The notes: generated from the sequence alone by a model not told the origin. DNA of 64,000 nt from Rhabditoides inermis (GCA_963966185.1 CAWZYM010000331.1:735501-799500), one strand, 5' to 3'; positions 41,263 to 55,379 are shown, counted from the first letter of the stretch. Translations and numbers: made by a program.

Positions 41263-44200
41263 GCAGGGCACCGTCTCCCCCCCCCCCTTTCCCGACCGCG
41301 TCCAGCGCAGGTGCGATGTAGGCGCCGCGCAGGGCACCGTCTCCCCCCCCCCCTCCCCGACCGCGTCCAGCGCAGGTGCGATGTAGGCGCCGCGCAGGGC
41401 ACCGTCTCCCCCCCCCCTCCCTCCCCGACCGCGTCCAGCGCAGGTGCGATGTAGGCGCCGCGCAGGACACCGTCTCCCCCCCCCCTCCCTCCCCGACCGC
41501 GTCCAGCGCAGGTGCGATGTAGGCGCCGCGCAGAGCACCGTCTCCCCCCCTCCCTCCCCGACCGCGTCCAGCGCAGGTGCGATGTAGGCGCCGCGCAGGG
41601 CACCGTCTCCCCCCCCCCCCCCCTCCCTCCCCGACCGCGTCCAGCGCAGGTGCGATGTAGGCGCCGCGCAGGGCACCGTCTCCCCCCCCCCCTCCCTCCC
41701 CGACCGCGTCCAGCGCAGGTGCGATGTAGGCGCCGCGCAGGGCACCGTCTCCCCCCCCCCCCTCCCCGACCGCGTCCAGCGCAGGTGCGATGTAGGCGCC
41801 GCGCAGGGCACCGTCTCCCCCCCCCCTCCCTCCCCGACCGCGTCCAGCGCAGGTGCGATGTAGGCGCCGCGCAGGGCACCGTCTCCCCTCCCCCCTCCCC
41901 GACCGCGTCCAGCGCAGGTGCGATGTAGGCGCCGCGCAGGGCACCGTCTCCCCCCCCCCTCCCCGACCGCGTCCAGCGCAGGTGCGATGTAGGCGCCGCG
42001 CAGGGCACTGTCTCCCCCTTCCTCCCCGACCGCGTCCAGCGCAGGTGCGATGAGGCGCCGCGCAGGGCACCGTCTCCCCCCCTCCCTCCCCGACCGCGTC
42101 CAGCGCAGGTGCGATGTAGGCGCCGCGCAGGGCACCGTCTCCCCCCCCCCCCTTTCCCGACCGCGTCCAGCGCAGGTGCGATGTAGGCGCCGCGCACGGC
42201 ACCGTCTCCCCCCCCCCCTTTCCCGACCGCGTCCAGCGCAGGTGCGATGTAGGCGCCGCGCAGGGCACCGTCTCCCCCCCCTTTCCCGACCGCGTCCAGC
42301 GCAGGTGCGATGTAGGCGCCGCGCAGGGCACCGTCTCCCCCCCCTTTCCCGACCGCGTCCAGCGCAGGTGCGATGTAGGCGCCGCGCACGGCACCGTCTC
42401 CCCCCCCCCCCCCTCCCTCCCCGACCGCGTCCAGCGCAGGTGCGATGTAGGCGCCGCGCAGGGCACCGTCTCCCCCCCCCCCTTTCCCGACCGCGTCCAG
42501 CGCAGGTGCGATGTAGGCGCCGCGCAGGGCACCGTCTCCCCCCCCTTTCCCGACCGCGTCCAGCGCAGGTGCGATGTAGGCGCCGCGCACGGCACCGTCT
42601 CCCCCCCCCCCTCCCTCCCCGACCGCGTCCAGCGCAGGTGCGATGTAGGCGCCGCGCAGGGCACCGTCTCCCCCCCCCCCTTTCCCGACCGCGTCCAGCG
42701 CAGGTGCGATGTAGGCGCCGCGCAGGGGGCACCGTCTCCCCCCCCCCTCCCCGACCGCGTCCAGCGCAGGTGCGATGTAGGCGCCGCGCAGGGCACCGTC
42801 TCTCCCCCCCCCCCCCTTTCCCGACCGCGTCCAGCGCAGGTGCGATGAAAGGCGCCGCGCACGGCACCGTCTCCCCCCCCCCCCTCCCTCCCCGACCGCG
42901 TCCAGCGCAGGTGCGATGTAGGCGCCGCGCAGGGCACCGTCTCCCCCCCCCCTCCCTCCCCGACCGCGTCCAGCGCAGGTGCGATGTAGGCGCCGCGCAG
43001 GGCACCGTCTCCCCCCCCCCCCTCCCTCCCCGACCGCGTCCAGCGCAGGTGCGATGTAGGCGCCGCGCAGGGCACCGTCTCCCCCCCCCCCTTTCCCGAC
43101 CGCGTCCAGCGCAGGTGCGATGTAGGCGCCGCGCAGGGGGCACCGTCTCCCCCCCCCCTCCCCGACCGCGTCCAGCGCAGGTGCGATGTAGGCGCCGCGC
43201 AGGGCACCGTCTCTCCCCCCCCCCCTTTCCCGACCGCGTCCAGCGCAGGTGCGATGTAGGCGCCGCGCAGGGGGCACCGTCTCCCCCCCCCCTCCCCGAC
43301 CGCGTCCAGCGCAGGTGCGATGTAGGCGCCGCGCAGGGCACCGTCTCCCCCCCCCCTCCCCGACCGCGTCCAGCGCAGGTGCGATGTAGGCGCCGCGCAG
43401 GACACCTTCTCCCCCCCCTCCCTCCCCGACCGCGTCCAGCGCAGGTGCGATGTAGGCGCCGCGCAGGGCACCGTCTCCCCCCCTCCCCTCCCCGACCGCG
43501 TCCAGCGCAGGTGCGATGTAGGCGCCGCGCAGAGCACCGTCTCCCCCCCTCCCTCCCCGACCGCGTCCAGCGCAGGTGCGATGTAGGCGCCGCGCAGGGC
43601 ACCGTCTCCCCCCCCCCCTCCCTCCCCGACCGCGTCCAGCGCAGGTGCGATGTAGGCGCCGCGCAGGACACCGTCTCCCCCCCCCCCTCCCTCCCCGACC
43701 GCGTCCAGCGCAGGTGCGATGTAGGCGCCGCGCAGGGCACCGTCTCCCCCCCCCTCCCCGACCGCGTCCAGCGCAGGTGCGATGTAGGCGCCGCGCAGGG
43801 CACCGTCTCCCCCCCCCTCCCCGACCGCGTCCAGCGCAGGTGCGATGTAGGCGCCGCGCAGGGCACCGTCTCCCCCCCTCCCTCCCCGACCGCGTCCAGC
43901 GCAGGTGCGATGTAGGCGCCGCGCAGGACACCGTCTCCCCCCCCCCCCCTCCCTCCCCGACCGCGTCCAGCGCAGGTGCGATGTAGGCGCCGCGCAGGGC
44001 ACCGTCTCCCCCCCCCTCCCCGACCGCGTCCAGCGCAGGTGCGATGTAGGCGCCGCGCAGGGCACCGTCTCCCCCCCCCCCTCCCCGACCGCGTCCAGCG
44101 CAGGTGCGATGTAGGCGCCGCGCAGGGCACCGTCTCCCCCCCCCCTCCCCCCCGACCGCGTCCAGCGCAGGTGCGATGTAGGCGCCGCGCAGGGCACCGT

Positions 44201-46858
44201 CTCCCCCCCCCCCCCCCTCCCTCCCCGACCGCGTCCAGCGCAGGTGCGATGTAGGCGCCGCGCAGGGCACCGTCTCCCCCCCCCCCCTCCCTCCCCGACC
44301 GCGTCCAGCGCAGGTGCGATGTAGGCGCCGCGCAGGGCACCGTCTCCCCCCCCCCCTCCCCGACCGCGTCCAGCGCAGGTGCGATGTAGGCGCCGCGCAG
44401 GGCACCGTCTCCCCCCCCCTCCCTCCCCGACCGCGTCCAGCGCAGGTGCGATGTAGGCGCCGCGCAGGGCACCGTCTCCCCTCCCCCCTCCCCGACCGCG
44501 TCCAGCGCAGGTGCGATGTAGGCGCCGCGCAGGGCACCGTCTCCCCCCCCCCTCCCCGACCGCGTCCAGCGCAGGTGCGATGTAGGCGCCGCGCAGGGCA
44601 CTGTCTCCCCCTTCCTCCCCGACCGCGTCCAGCGCAGGTGCGATGAGGCGCCGCGCAGGGCACCGTCTCCCCCCCTCCCTCCCCGACCGCGTCCAGCGCA
44701 GGTGCGATGTAGGCGCCGCGCAGGGCACCGTCTCCCCCCCCCCCCCCCTTTCCCGACCGCGTCCAGCGCAGGTGCGATGTAGGCGCCGCGCACGGCACCG
44801 TCTCCCCCCCCCCCTTTCCCGACCGCGTCCAGCGCAGGTGCGATGTAGGCGCCGCGCAGGGCACCGTCTCCCCCCCCTTTCCCGACCGCGTCCAGCGCAG
44901 GTGCGATGTAGGCGCCGCGCAGGGCACCGTCTCCCCCCCCTTTCCCGACCGCGTCCAGCGCAGGTGCGATGTAGGCGCCGCGCACGGCACCGTCTCCCCC
45001 CCCCCCCCTCCCTCCCCGACCGCGTCCAGCGCAGGTGCGATGTAGGCGCCGCGCAGGGCACCGTCTCCCCCCCCCCCTTTCCCGACCGCGTCCAGCGCAG
45101 GTGCGATGTAGGCGCCGCGCAGGGCACCGTCTCCCCCCCCTTTCCCGACCGCGTCCAGCGCAGGTGCGATGTAGGCGCCGCGCACGGCACCGTCTCCCCC
45201 CCCCCCCTCCCTCCCCGACCGCGTCCAGCGCAGGTGCGATGTAGGCGCCGCGCAGGGCACCGTCTCCCCCCCCCCCTTTCCCGACCGCGTCCAGCGCAGG
45301 TGCGATGTAGGCGCCGCGCAGGGGGCACCGTCTCCCCCCCCCCCCCCGACCGCGTCCAGCGCAGGTGCGATGTAGGCGCCGCGCAGGGCACCGTCTCTCC
45401 CCCCCCCCCCTTTCCCGACCGCGTCCAGCGCAGGTGCGATGAAAGGCGCCGCGCACGGCACCGTCTCCCCCCCCCCCCTCCCTCCCCGACCGCGTCCAGC
45501 GCAGGTGCGATGTAGGCGCCGCGCAGGGCACCGTCTCCCCCCCCCCTCCCTCCCCGACCGCGTCCAGCGCAGGTGCGATGTAGGCGCCGCGCAGGGCACC
45601 GTCTCCCCCCCCCCCCCTCCCTCCCCGACCGCGTCCAGCGCAGGTGCGATGTAGGCGCCGCGCAGGGCACCGTCTCCCCCCCCCCCTTTCCCGACCGCGT
45701 CCAGCGCAGGTGCGATGTAGGCGCCGCGCAGGGGGCACCGTCTCCCCCCCCCCCCCCGACCGCGTCCAGCGCAGGTGCGATGTAGGCGCCGCGCAGGGCA
45801 CCGTCTCTCCCCCCCCCCCTTTCCCGACCGCGTCCAGCGCAGGTGCGATGTAGGCGCCGCGCAGGGGGCACCGTCTCCCCCCCCCCTCCCCGACCGCGTC
45901 CAGCGCAGGTGCGATGTAGGCGCCGCGCAGGGCACCGTCTCCCCCCCCCCCTCCCCGACCGCGTCCAGCGCAGGTGCGATGTAGGCGCCTCGCAGGACAC
46001 CTTCTCCCCCCCCTCCCTCCCCGACCGCGTCCAGCGCAGGTGCGATGTAGGCGCCGCGCAGGGCACCGTCTCCCCCCCTCCCCTCCCCGACCGCGTCCAG
46101 CGCAGGTGCGATGTAGGCGCCGCGCAGAGCACCGTCTCCCCCCCTCCCTCCCCGACCGCGTCCAGCGCAGGTGCGATGTAGGCGCCGCGCAGGGCACCGT
46201 CTCCCCCCCCCCTCCCTCCCCGACCGCGTCCAGCGCAGGTGCGATGTAGGCGCCGCGCAGGACACCGTCTCCCCCCCCCCCTCCCTCCCCGACCGCGTCC
46301 AGCGCAGGTGCGATGTAGGCGCCGCGCAGGGCACCGTCTCCCCCCCCCTCCCCGACCGCGTCCAGCGCAGGTGCGATGTAGGCGCCGCGCAGGGCACCGT
46401 CTCCCCCCCCCTCCCCGACCGCGTCCAGCGCAGGTGCGATGTAGGCGCCGCGCAGGGCACCGTCTCCCCCCCTCCCTCCCCGACCGCGTCCAGCGCAGGT
46501 GCGATGTAGGCGCCGCGCAGGACACCGTCTCCCCCCCCCCCTCCCTCCCCGACCGCGTCCAGCGCAGGTGCGATGTAGGCGCCGCGCAGGGCACCGTCTC
46601 CCCCCCCCTCCCCGACCGCGTCCAGCGCAGGTGCGATGTAGGCGCCGCGCAGGGCACCGTCTCCCCCCCCCCTCCCCGACCGCGTCCAGCGCAGGTGCGA
46701 TGTAGGCGCCGCGCAGGGCACCGTCTCCCCCCCCCCTCCCCGACCGCGTCCAGCGCAGGTGCGATGTAGGCGCCGCGCAGGACACCTTCTCCCCCCCCTC
46801 CCTCCCCGACCGCGTCCAGCGCAGGTGCGATGTAGGCGCCGCGCAGGGCACCGTCTCC
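41263..46858. repeat. GC-rich ~68-bp satellite, ~80 units, with ~2.6-kb higher-order period
   Basis: Each unit has GCACCGTCTC, a C-run of about 6-13, then CCGACCGCGTCCAGCGCAGG and GATGTAGGCGCCGCGCAGG. Rare variants recur in the same order about 2594 bp apart: GCACTGTCTC at 42006 and 44599, GCGATGAAAGG at 42842 and 45436, GACACCTTCTC at 43401 and 45996. So the array is roughly two long copies plus a remainder. All three minus frames stay open for over 5.6 kb; these are by-products of a stop-free unit, not genes. Confidence 0.95.
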
Positions 46859-47256
46859 GAGAGATGTGCCGACAAGAAGTAGACGAACCATCTTCCGGCC
46901 GCGGAATCAATCGACTACTGGCAGTGCGCACATCGCCGCATTTTTGAAACTACATAGTGACGGATAATCGTGGGAAACATTCGCGTGACTGATTGTTTGT
47001 TGATCTACCGTATGCCGTCGATTCTAGCATTTTATTACGCGAGAAAATGTCTTTATTACGCAGGAAACGACGCTTTTTCATATCGCCTCGATAGTCGATC
47101 GAGAAGGAAGTGTAGTGTTCAAAATTGATTCTGAATTTTTTTAATAGTTGAGATCGTTTACCCGCTGATTGCGCTAATTTTTTTCGCAACTGCGCAATCA
47201 GGCAGCGAATGCCTCGAGATCCCATGACATTGCACTTTACGCAGCCAGAGAGTGGT

Positions 47257-47650
47257 TGAAATTTAGAAAGCGATGCAGACGGCAGAAGATCGTGGGCAGA
47301 AGAGATGGTCGTGAGACCAACGTCTTCAAAACTCAGCGAACATACTTTATCAACAGGAAGTGGAAATTTGAGATGACCGGCATGACCGGTGGACGAGGCG
47401 CGTGCTGGACTTGTGGCCGAAAAAGAAAGGGCTTCTAGGCGCCCCCTACACTTAGTGGACAGACGAGTTCAGGGAGACTGTTTCCGAAGACGACTCGAGT
47501 GCCCAGAAAAAACAATGGAAACGAATTGCTATGAACGCGGACCCGAGACAATGGATGAAGCTCTTCTTCCGGCGCTATCACCTTGAAAGCTAAACACTTT
47601 ATCGTCTGATGCGAGTTCGGATAAATTATTCGAATTGATTTGATGTGATA
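47257..47650 (+). mobile_element. Degenerate 3' fragment of an RTE-like LINE
   Basis: Broken frames read RWTRRVLDLWPKKK and then a Pro-rich stretch resembling the W-P-x-GRPP-RW block near the RTE C terminus, followed by a tail ending GGATAAATTATTCGAATTG, similar to other LINE 3' ends here. No RT core remains. It abuts the secreted Cys-rich gene. Low sequence support, so tentative. Confidence 0.4.
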
Positions 47651-47664
47651 TCTATTAATTTAGC

Positions 47665-48093
47665 TTATAGTTTCATAGGCAGCATGTCGATGTACTGCTT
47701 CTGCTGGTCGTCGGGCATCTCGCAAACGATCTCCGCACAGTGACAGTCGGACAGGGAGGAATCCGCACACACCACCCGACCCCGGCTGCCACACGAGAGC
47801 ACACGGCGACACGCGACCTGAAGAGATAAAGATGTGCGCAAGCATGTTGCACAGACTGTCGCACACATTTTCATGAGATCTTCATGTCTAATGGCCGGAA
47901 CACTATTCACTTCAGCGAGAGAGAGAGGGAGAGTGAGAGTGAGAGAGAGAGAGAGAGAGAGCGCACGCACCTTTCCGCCCATCATCCCTTCCTCCCCTTC
48001 CTCGATGACATAGGCCTGTCCGGGCGGGCACGGCGGCGCCTCGAACGCCCACGCCACAGTCACCAGGGAGAGAAGAAGCCAGAGAAGACGCAT
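47665..48093 (-). CDS. Small secreted Cys-rich protein, 91 aa, unrecognised
   Basis: Two exons, 47971-48093 and 47665-47817, join in phase 0. A clear signal peptide (MRLLWLLLSLVTVAWA) precedes a short mature chain with a CPPGQAYV opening, a Glu/Met/Gly-rich hinge, and a Cys-rich second exon (CRR, CGSRG, DCHC, IVC) ending in a polar helix. There are seven cysteines in the mature part, an odd number. No family is recognised. An upstream in-frame ATG at 48111 would give MSHCPPM first, which spoils the signal peptide, so 48093 is preferred. The intron donor runs almost directly into a (CT)n tract in the sense direction. Confidence 0.6.
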   Translation of the reverse strand: MRLLWLLLSLVTVAWAFEAPPCPPGQAYVIEEGEEGMMGGKVRALSLSLSLTLTLPLSLAEVNSVPAIRHEDLMKMCATVCATCLRTSLSLQVACRRVLSCGSRGRVVCADSSLSDCHCAEIVCEMPDDQQKQYIDMLPMKL

Positions 48094-48329
48094 CGGGGGA
48101 CAATGAGACAATGGGAGACAGAGCAGATCAGAAAGAGAGAACGGCGCCGTTTATGTGTGAGAACCACGCCGGCGCTACTGTTCCGCCACGATGAGCGACG
48201 ATAAAAAGTGGCTCATCACAAACCATGTTCTGTAAAAAAATAGACACACAAAGGCTGTGATTTGTGGATATAATAACACAGTAGATGTAATTGTTTCCTA
48301 ATTTCTACTTAGATCTAAGTATTTTAACC

Positions 48330-50650
48330 GATTGATTGATATTATGATGGTGATCCGGCGAGTGAGGGTAGCTGGAAAGGAGCACCTCGCTCCTGTCGAG
48401 AAAGAACATGAACCCATCATGGTTGACACACGATGCGAGAATCGGAAGGAGAAGCCAGTGAACGGCTACGATTTCAAGAAGGCAAATTGGACGGGTCTCA
48501 TAGATTTTCTTGGAAAAGAAGTGCGACGTGAGTGGATAGAGGATATGAGCCTGTCGATTGATGACATGTGGAGAAAGTTTGTGGATATGGTTAAAGCGGG
48601 TATGCAGAAGTGGATACCGCTCAAAACATTTCGCAAAAAGAGGGTGCGATTGGATGAGCGAGAAAGTCAAGACTTTGCCGCGGAGAAAACTTTGCACGCA
48701 CTGCACAAGTTGAGCAAGGAAAAGGGAGACAGTGAGGCAAAAGCTGCTTTTAGATATGCTCGAAGAGAGCTGGCTAAAGAGACAGCCAACGAGAAGAAGA
48801 CTTTCATTGATAAGAAACCTCTGTAGAAAGTCCTACAGATTTCTGGAAGACTATTGAGTGTCTGACAGGGAAAACGAAGGACAAGGAAATCCCCGATCTG
48901 ATTGACTCGAATGGGAAGATGGCTGTGTCAGATCAGCAGAAGGCAGATATGCTCATGGAGCAGTTTGTCGGTGGGAAACACAATAGAAAGTGAGATGCCG
49001 GAGATTGCATCGGGTGTTGAGAGAATCCCTCCTTGCTCGAGAGAGTTTGTGGAGAAGTACTTACGAGAGGCATCCGAGCAGAAGGCGAGTGGAATCGATG
49101 GAATAACTGTACGGCTGTTGAAGAGGTGTGTGAAACCATTGACTGCGCCCATCGTGGCTATGATCCATAGGTGTCTAGACGAGAAGAAGTTCCCTAGGGG
49201 ATGGATGGAAAGAGGCGGTGATATCGCCTATTCAGAAAGTGGAACAGTCTCAGCACCCAGATTTCCGCACGGTGTCATCGCTGCCCATTGTGAGCAAGAT
49301 GGCAGAGGAGGTTTTCAACCTCGCGTTTGTGTTTGGAATGATGGTTGAAGAGATTGATCGGAAGTTGTCTCCGAATCAGTTCGGATTCCGGAAGGGAAGG
49401 AGCACTGTGGACGCGGTACTGAGTTTCCAGTATGGAATGAGCGAATGCGTGCAGAGTTGTAAGAGGAAGGCTGCTCGGGCGGTTGCAGTGTTTTTCGTTA
49501 TATATCGAAAGCATTTGACACGATCCCTCTTGGACATGTGGTAATTGTCCTAAGAAACGAATTCAACCTCGCCGACTCGTACCTCAGGTTGATAAGAGAT
49601 TATCTGTGTAACAGGAGAATGCGAGTGCGAGTGAACGGGACCCTGAGTGAAGAGAGGGAGGTTGTGAGCGGAGTGCCTCAGGGAAGTATCTTTGGACCAC
49701 TTCTATTCAATTGTTATGTGAACCGTGTGGGAGCGATACAGTTGAATGAATGGGCACGCATTGTTCAATACGCCGATGATACGGTGTATGTCTCTCGGTA
49801 TCTTACCGATGGAGACAAGGAAAATGCACAAGAAGACGTGGACAAACTGAGGGGGCTCTTCTCAGATATGGGAATGAAGATGAATGCGGGAAAGTGCAAG
49901 GTGATTCGAATAAAAGTGTATGAGAAGGAACCAGATTTTGAGGTGAATCTGCACATTGGTGGAACAGAGTTCGAGTGTACTAGCAAGTACAAGTATATCG
50001 GAGTGACAATTGACCCTGTGATGAACTTCAGTGGTCACGTGGCTGAGAGAGTGACGAAGACTCGCCAAACTATTGGTGCTTTGGTGCGAACTATGAGGAA
50101 GTGGGCTCCTCGAAGCGCCTTCGAAAGAGTGTACAAAGCGTGTATTGAGCCAGGACTGCTATATGCAGCAGAAGGATGGTTTCCTGCAAACGAGACGGAC
50201 AGAGCAAGACTCGAAAGAGTGAATGTGCATGCAGCGAGGCTGGCGCAGAAGGATTTCAAGTCATCGGATGACCGGGTGCTAGAGAAGGCCAAATGGAATA
50301 CGGTAAAGAAGACCGTGAACGAGAGAAGGAGGGTGCTCATGTGGAACTATGTGCACGGAGTGCGAGCCCCTCCAGATGGAATGCTGGTCCTGGTGTCGGA
50401 CAGTGGAGTGAGAAGGACAGCACGCGGTGGCTGTCTGAGAGTGATGGAGCCTGTGGTGACAAGTGCGAGACTGCACGACTACCCGGTGAACGAGTTGAGA
50501 AGGCTATGGAATGCCCTACCGGAGAAGGATGTATTGGAGGAGACCAAACAGTCGTTCAAGCGTGCTGTCAAGAATCTGTGAATTGTGATCGTCGGAGACG
50601 GTGTTTTATTGTTTTATCCTTCTAACAGTTGTGTTTATCGACTAACACAG
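48330..50650 (+). mobile_element. 5'-truncated non-LTR retrotransposon (CR1/Jockey-like RT), decayed
   Basis: The copy starts in the linker before the RT domain; no endonuclease is left. RT motifs are spread over several frames: the GIDGITVRLLK region (about 49090), LSPNQFGFRKGRSTVDAV (about 49370), SGVPQGSIFGPLLF (about 49670) and QYADDTVYV (about 49770). The last frame runs to a stop at 50581. At least three frame changes and one in-frame stop show decay. After the stop, a 22-bp unit is repeated twice (about 50,625-50,670). Its RT differs clearly from the RTE copy at 14-17 kb. Confidence 0.82.
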
Positions 50651-50924
50651 TTGTGTTTATCGACTAACATAAATCACCTGTTAAAATGATGATTCCTCCC
50701 TATGTAGGCTCTCACTGTGTTCGACTGTGTTTTTCACTTTTCACTTTGACAGTATAAAATATGAACAAAAAACAAGCTAGCACAAAATGTTTAAGATGTG
50801 AGGTTGATTTTTAGAAGTTTGAAGAACTTTTCATACACGCATACGACACGCTGCCGCTGCGATACGACTGTGACTTTGTGTCGATACCAAAGTCATGGCT
50901 TACTTACGGTGACACCAAAGAGAA

Positions 50925-50960
<36 letters not shown>

Positions 50961-52171
50961 GACGTCAGATGCGTTAAATCGCACGAATATGCACGTGTCC
51001 CTGCAGTATATACTTCCGCACTGATAATGACACTGATAAGAAATAAAAAAAAGCTCTTCTCAAAATTTCATAAAACTGACGTCAAGAAAATTATCGTGAC
51101 ATACATGCACACAGAGCATGTGTGTGTTGTGTATTTTTATATGGTTTTTTGGCCTTAGTCTTATAAAGAGCCTGCGCTTAGTTCCACTCTTTTCACGAGA
51201 GACGAAAAATCGTAACCCATAAAACCGATTTTACCGACATTTTGACAGCGTGTACTCAAAATCTGCTGTGTGCACCGTGTAAGGTAGTGCAAGTTTTGCT
51301 AATCTATAAGATAGATGGAGCATGTGGGGAAAACACATCCAAGGATAATTATACACCCAATTAGCACTTCATCTCATGGGAAGAGATATGAGACCCATGA
51401 TTCACTACGGTGACACAGATGGGGTCTCAAAGGTCAAAGGGCATGGGATCTACCCAAACATGCGGGGTCGTGAACCACAACAGATGAATTACAAACCATA
51501 ACACTCGCCATTCCAGGGTCGGCGCGTCAGACTCTCCGCGCCAGGCACGCTCTCTCGCACACTCTCGCACAACATCCGGATGAATCGCCGACCATTGACG
51601 CACGCCGACACCCACCTCAAGAATCCCGTATATAAGCCCAGTAGAATCCCCCAGTAGTATGCCCTCACCTACTCGGCTCCTCCCGACGCCAACTCAACTC
51701 TCCCCTCCCTTCCCCAGTGAAACCACAATCCCTCATCTGTATGATGCGCAGATGAATCTATCCGTGCCATTCTTGTCTCTCTCTCTTCATCCCCTCCTCC
51801 TCTCGCTCGAGGGATGTGTGGTGATCTGCGGATAATGGGATTAATGCCCTGGATAAATCAGAGATCCTCTACCAAACCCCTCATCAGTTTTGTACCGTTC
51901 TTGTAAAACGGTATCGAATACTTCGAACTTAGAACACGATATTTCTTCGCTCGCAAAATGCGGACGAACTAGTTTTCAGCTAGTTTCGAGCATAGTAATC
52001 TCTAAGCATAGTAATCTTTTCAAAATCAAATTCAAGTTTGTCAAATCTTTTGTTTCGCACGAAGAGGGGGGGGGCGCCGGCTGACTGATAACAGATCGCA
52101 GCCTCCACAACTTATCACAAGATCACTCCTAATCTCTCCGGAGAACAGTGAGATCACCGGAAGTAGTGGGT

Positions 52172-52233
<62 letters not shown>

Positions 52234-52645
52234 CCCCTCTTTATCTATTCCCCTCTCTTTTTTTTCTCTCTCTCTATCAGGTTTCTGTGTTCACATGACC
52301 ACAATGGGATTATCCAGAATAAAGAAAAAGATTAGGTTGCCCCTACGGCAATGTGTAGTATAAAAGCAGGCATGGATTGAGCATAGTATACGTTTTTCCA
52401 AGTTGTTCTTGCAATCGTGAATGTGCTTTCTATAATTCATACTCAATTTTTCACATCACATTGCTGTTTTCACTGTTCACTTGCTCATTCACAATTTGAT
52501 CCACACATGAATTATCCGATATATTATAGTTTTTTTGTTGTTATCGTTCAGTGTGAACTATGAAGTGTTTGTTTCGAAAGGATTTTAGCATATTGTAAAA
52601 TATTGTTATTATGTTTCTCTGTACTACGAATTTCAGAACTCGAAA

Positions 52646-52781
52646 ATGTGTCGCGCTCTCACCGCCGTTTCCTTGTGCCTCCTTCTCTCTGGGGCTCTTG
52701 CCGCTGCTGTGACCACAACCACCACTCTCCTTCCCACTACTACTACTGTAGACAAGACGACTACTGTAGCCGGTACGAGAC

Positions 52782-52839
<58 letters not shown>

Positions 52840-54172
52840 AGAGAGAGATAGGGAGAGAGATAGGGAGAGAGAGAGAAGGAGAGAGAGATAGGGAGAGAGA
52901 GATCTCTTTCAGGAACATGTGTCGACAAAATTCCCGAGTGTCCGAAATACAAGAAGCAGTGCAACAACGATGTGAGTGTTTGCATTTTGTAAGCTGTTAT
53001 AAAAAAAAATTCATTTTGTAAGCTTTTATCAACGGGTTCCAAAGCAGGCCAGTTTGTAAAGTTTCAAGCAGGTTTCTTATATTGTTCTGTGCTCGCAATA
53101 AGTTGTGTTCGATGGGGTAGATCAGAGGAGTCAGCTCTCAGCAATAGCTCGCAAAACAAGAGAGGCAGGCACCGTATTCCGAACTGCAAGCGAGGTAGAT
53201 CGAAAACTATCGCTCTGGCGCAGGCTATATGTGAAACAAATCGAAACACCAACGTTTCACGGACAAAGTTCATCATCAACAATTTCCGTCCACAATTTTG
53301 CTTCCTTTAATTTCTGTACTCGAGTATGATGAGCACGCCACATGAACATGGAGATTGAAGAACTATAAATGTTTGGTTTGGATGAAGTTTTAGACTGCTG
53401 CACAAGTAACGCCAATTTCTGATAGCAAAAACAAGCAAATGAAAATCGATAAGTTGTCCGAACTCGCATTGCTTGCAGCGCTACTACCAGCTGCTGCACG
53501 AGCAGTGTCCCCTGACATGTGGCTTCTGCGCCGTGCCCGGAGCAACCACCGTCGCCCCCCGATGTGTCGACGTCAGCGACAGGTGAGCGGGGTTTTTTTC
53601 ATTTGTAGTTACACATTAAGTGTAAATTTCGTTTCTTTCAAATACGTGAAAACCTAGCAACTACCTGGACAGAACATGAATGCGAATGTGTGAATGGCGA
53701 ATTGGGATGCTTTCTTATCAAAAAGCTTACGCGGGGAATTGAATAGGAATTGCTTTATGCATGAGAATGCTGTCGTATAGGTTGGTTCAAGTGGTAATGC
53801 ACAATGGGTGGTTTGTTATCTAGATCCTTTATCATGACTGTGTGATTTGATAATATTTGCATTTGTGTAGTAAAATGTAGGCAAATCGGATTTCAAATTT
53901 CATATCGAAAGCTCAAGTTAAAATCCTGCAATTCTGTAAATTGCAGATTACACACCCTGTTATTGTCGTGAATATGTCTAAAATAACGGAAACAAACTAT
54001 AAACCGCTCCAATTCCGAAAACAATAAGATTAAAGACGAGAGATAACGTGATTGAAGAGAGTCAGACACTTTCAGCTGCTCTGACTGGGAGAAGAACGGC
54101 TTCTGCATTGACCCCTTCTACACCCCTGAGAAGAGAAAGGAGCTGTGCGCGAAAACATGCAAACTGTGCTAG
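52646..54172 (+). CDS. Secreted protein with two ShKT domains, 128 aa
   Basis: Four exons in phase: 52646-52772, 52913-52971, 53479-53582, 54076-54172. A signal peptide (MCRALTAVSLCLLLSGALA) leads into a Thr-rich linker, then two six-cysteine ShKT modules. The first spans exons 2-3 (from CVDKIPEC to CPLTCGFC); the second spans exons 3-4 and ends at the stop (CAKTCKLC). ShKT domains are very common in nematode secreted and surface proteins, and membership does not imply toxicity. TTTCAG lies 10 nt before the ATG and is a good SL acceptor. Intron 1 (140 bp) is almost entirely AG repeat. Intron 2 carries a dispersed repeat copy. Confidence 0.82.
53093..53232 (+). repeat. Dispersed ~150-bp repeat, copy B
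   Basis: Ordered blocks match copy A, ending CTGGCGCAGGCTATAT. In intron 2 of the ShKT gene. Confidence 0.7.
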
Positions 54173-55332
54173 ACAGGGATTTCTCTCTCTCTCTCCTCTC
54201 TCTCTCTACCACCTGTTTTCCTTCTTCCTTCTGTCTACACACTGAAAAGTGTGTTCCTCGTATAATTGCATCTTTTTAAAAGAAAGTTTGCCGTAGGGTA
54301 GGACGTGATTGACCCGTATCCCCTGCTTATACACTTGTGTACATATTACATATAGTCATGTTTTGTCTTTTTCCATCTGTGTACATTGTGACCCCATAAC
54401 ATGACAGCCGAAAAACAGTGTCGATCTTTTCCTCCTTGTTATTTCTCGATACATTCAACGTGGCCAAAGGTTGCAGGCAGACACGAGAAAACAATTTGCA
54501 ACAGTCTGGAGTACCGTATTCCGTATTTCATCTTCTCGATGTTATCGATAACGCCTACTCGTTTTGCAAAAATAACTGCTATCACTCTCCACTGTAATCA
54601 CACGTTATCTTCGACTGACGAAAGATTACAGTGAAAGAAGAGACGATAAATCAAACAAAGTAAGGTGTTGGCAGGAAAGTGCAAAATGTGACCCTCTGCA
54701 AACAACTAGTTTTCATGTGACGCGAGAGAGAGAGATGGAGATAAAGAGGGAAAAAGAGACTATCAATGTTTCCCAATATAGAAGTGCACGCGTGTTTTAC
54801 CATCACTATTTCTCTCTCCTACTATCTGTCCGTTTCTATTCAGAGATCGCTTTTTGCCAGCGACAAAACAAGCCAAAAATATCCAAAGAAACATCACAAA
54901 ATCTCTCTGCCTGACAGAAAGGTTTCGTGATTCTTGAGAATCAGAAATTGGTTCGTGACACCTAATTTCTAATACGTGACGAGTGAAGAGAGTGGGTAAT
55001 GTTGGCTCGGCTAAAATTATCCCATCTCTCTCCCCCCCCCCCCTCTCTCACTCTCTTCCCGCTCTCTCTCTTCCCCTCACCACCCACTCAACGAGTCATG
55101 AGCTGCTATTTTCGAATACTCCGAATACGAATCTGGAATTACTGCACGTGCCTCTCTTTTCAATCAAACACACGCAGAACCGGTGGTTTGCAGAGGAAAA
55201 CATGGAAATTTCTCGGCTCTCTCTCTCATATGTTTTCCTCCCTCCTCACTAGTGGCATTATCTCACATGGAAACATGAAACACGAAACACTCGTGCAAAA
55301 ATAGAAATGGCCGCTGGTGGCTCGCCGTAAAC

Positions 55333-55379
<47 letters not shown>
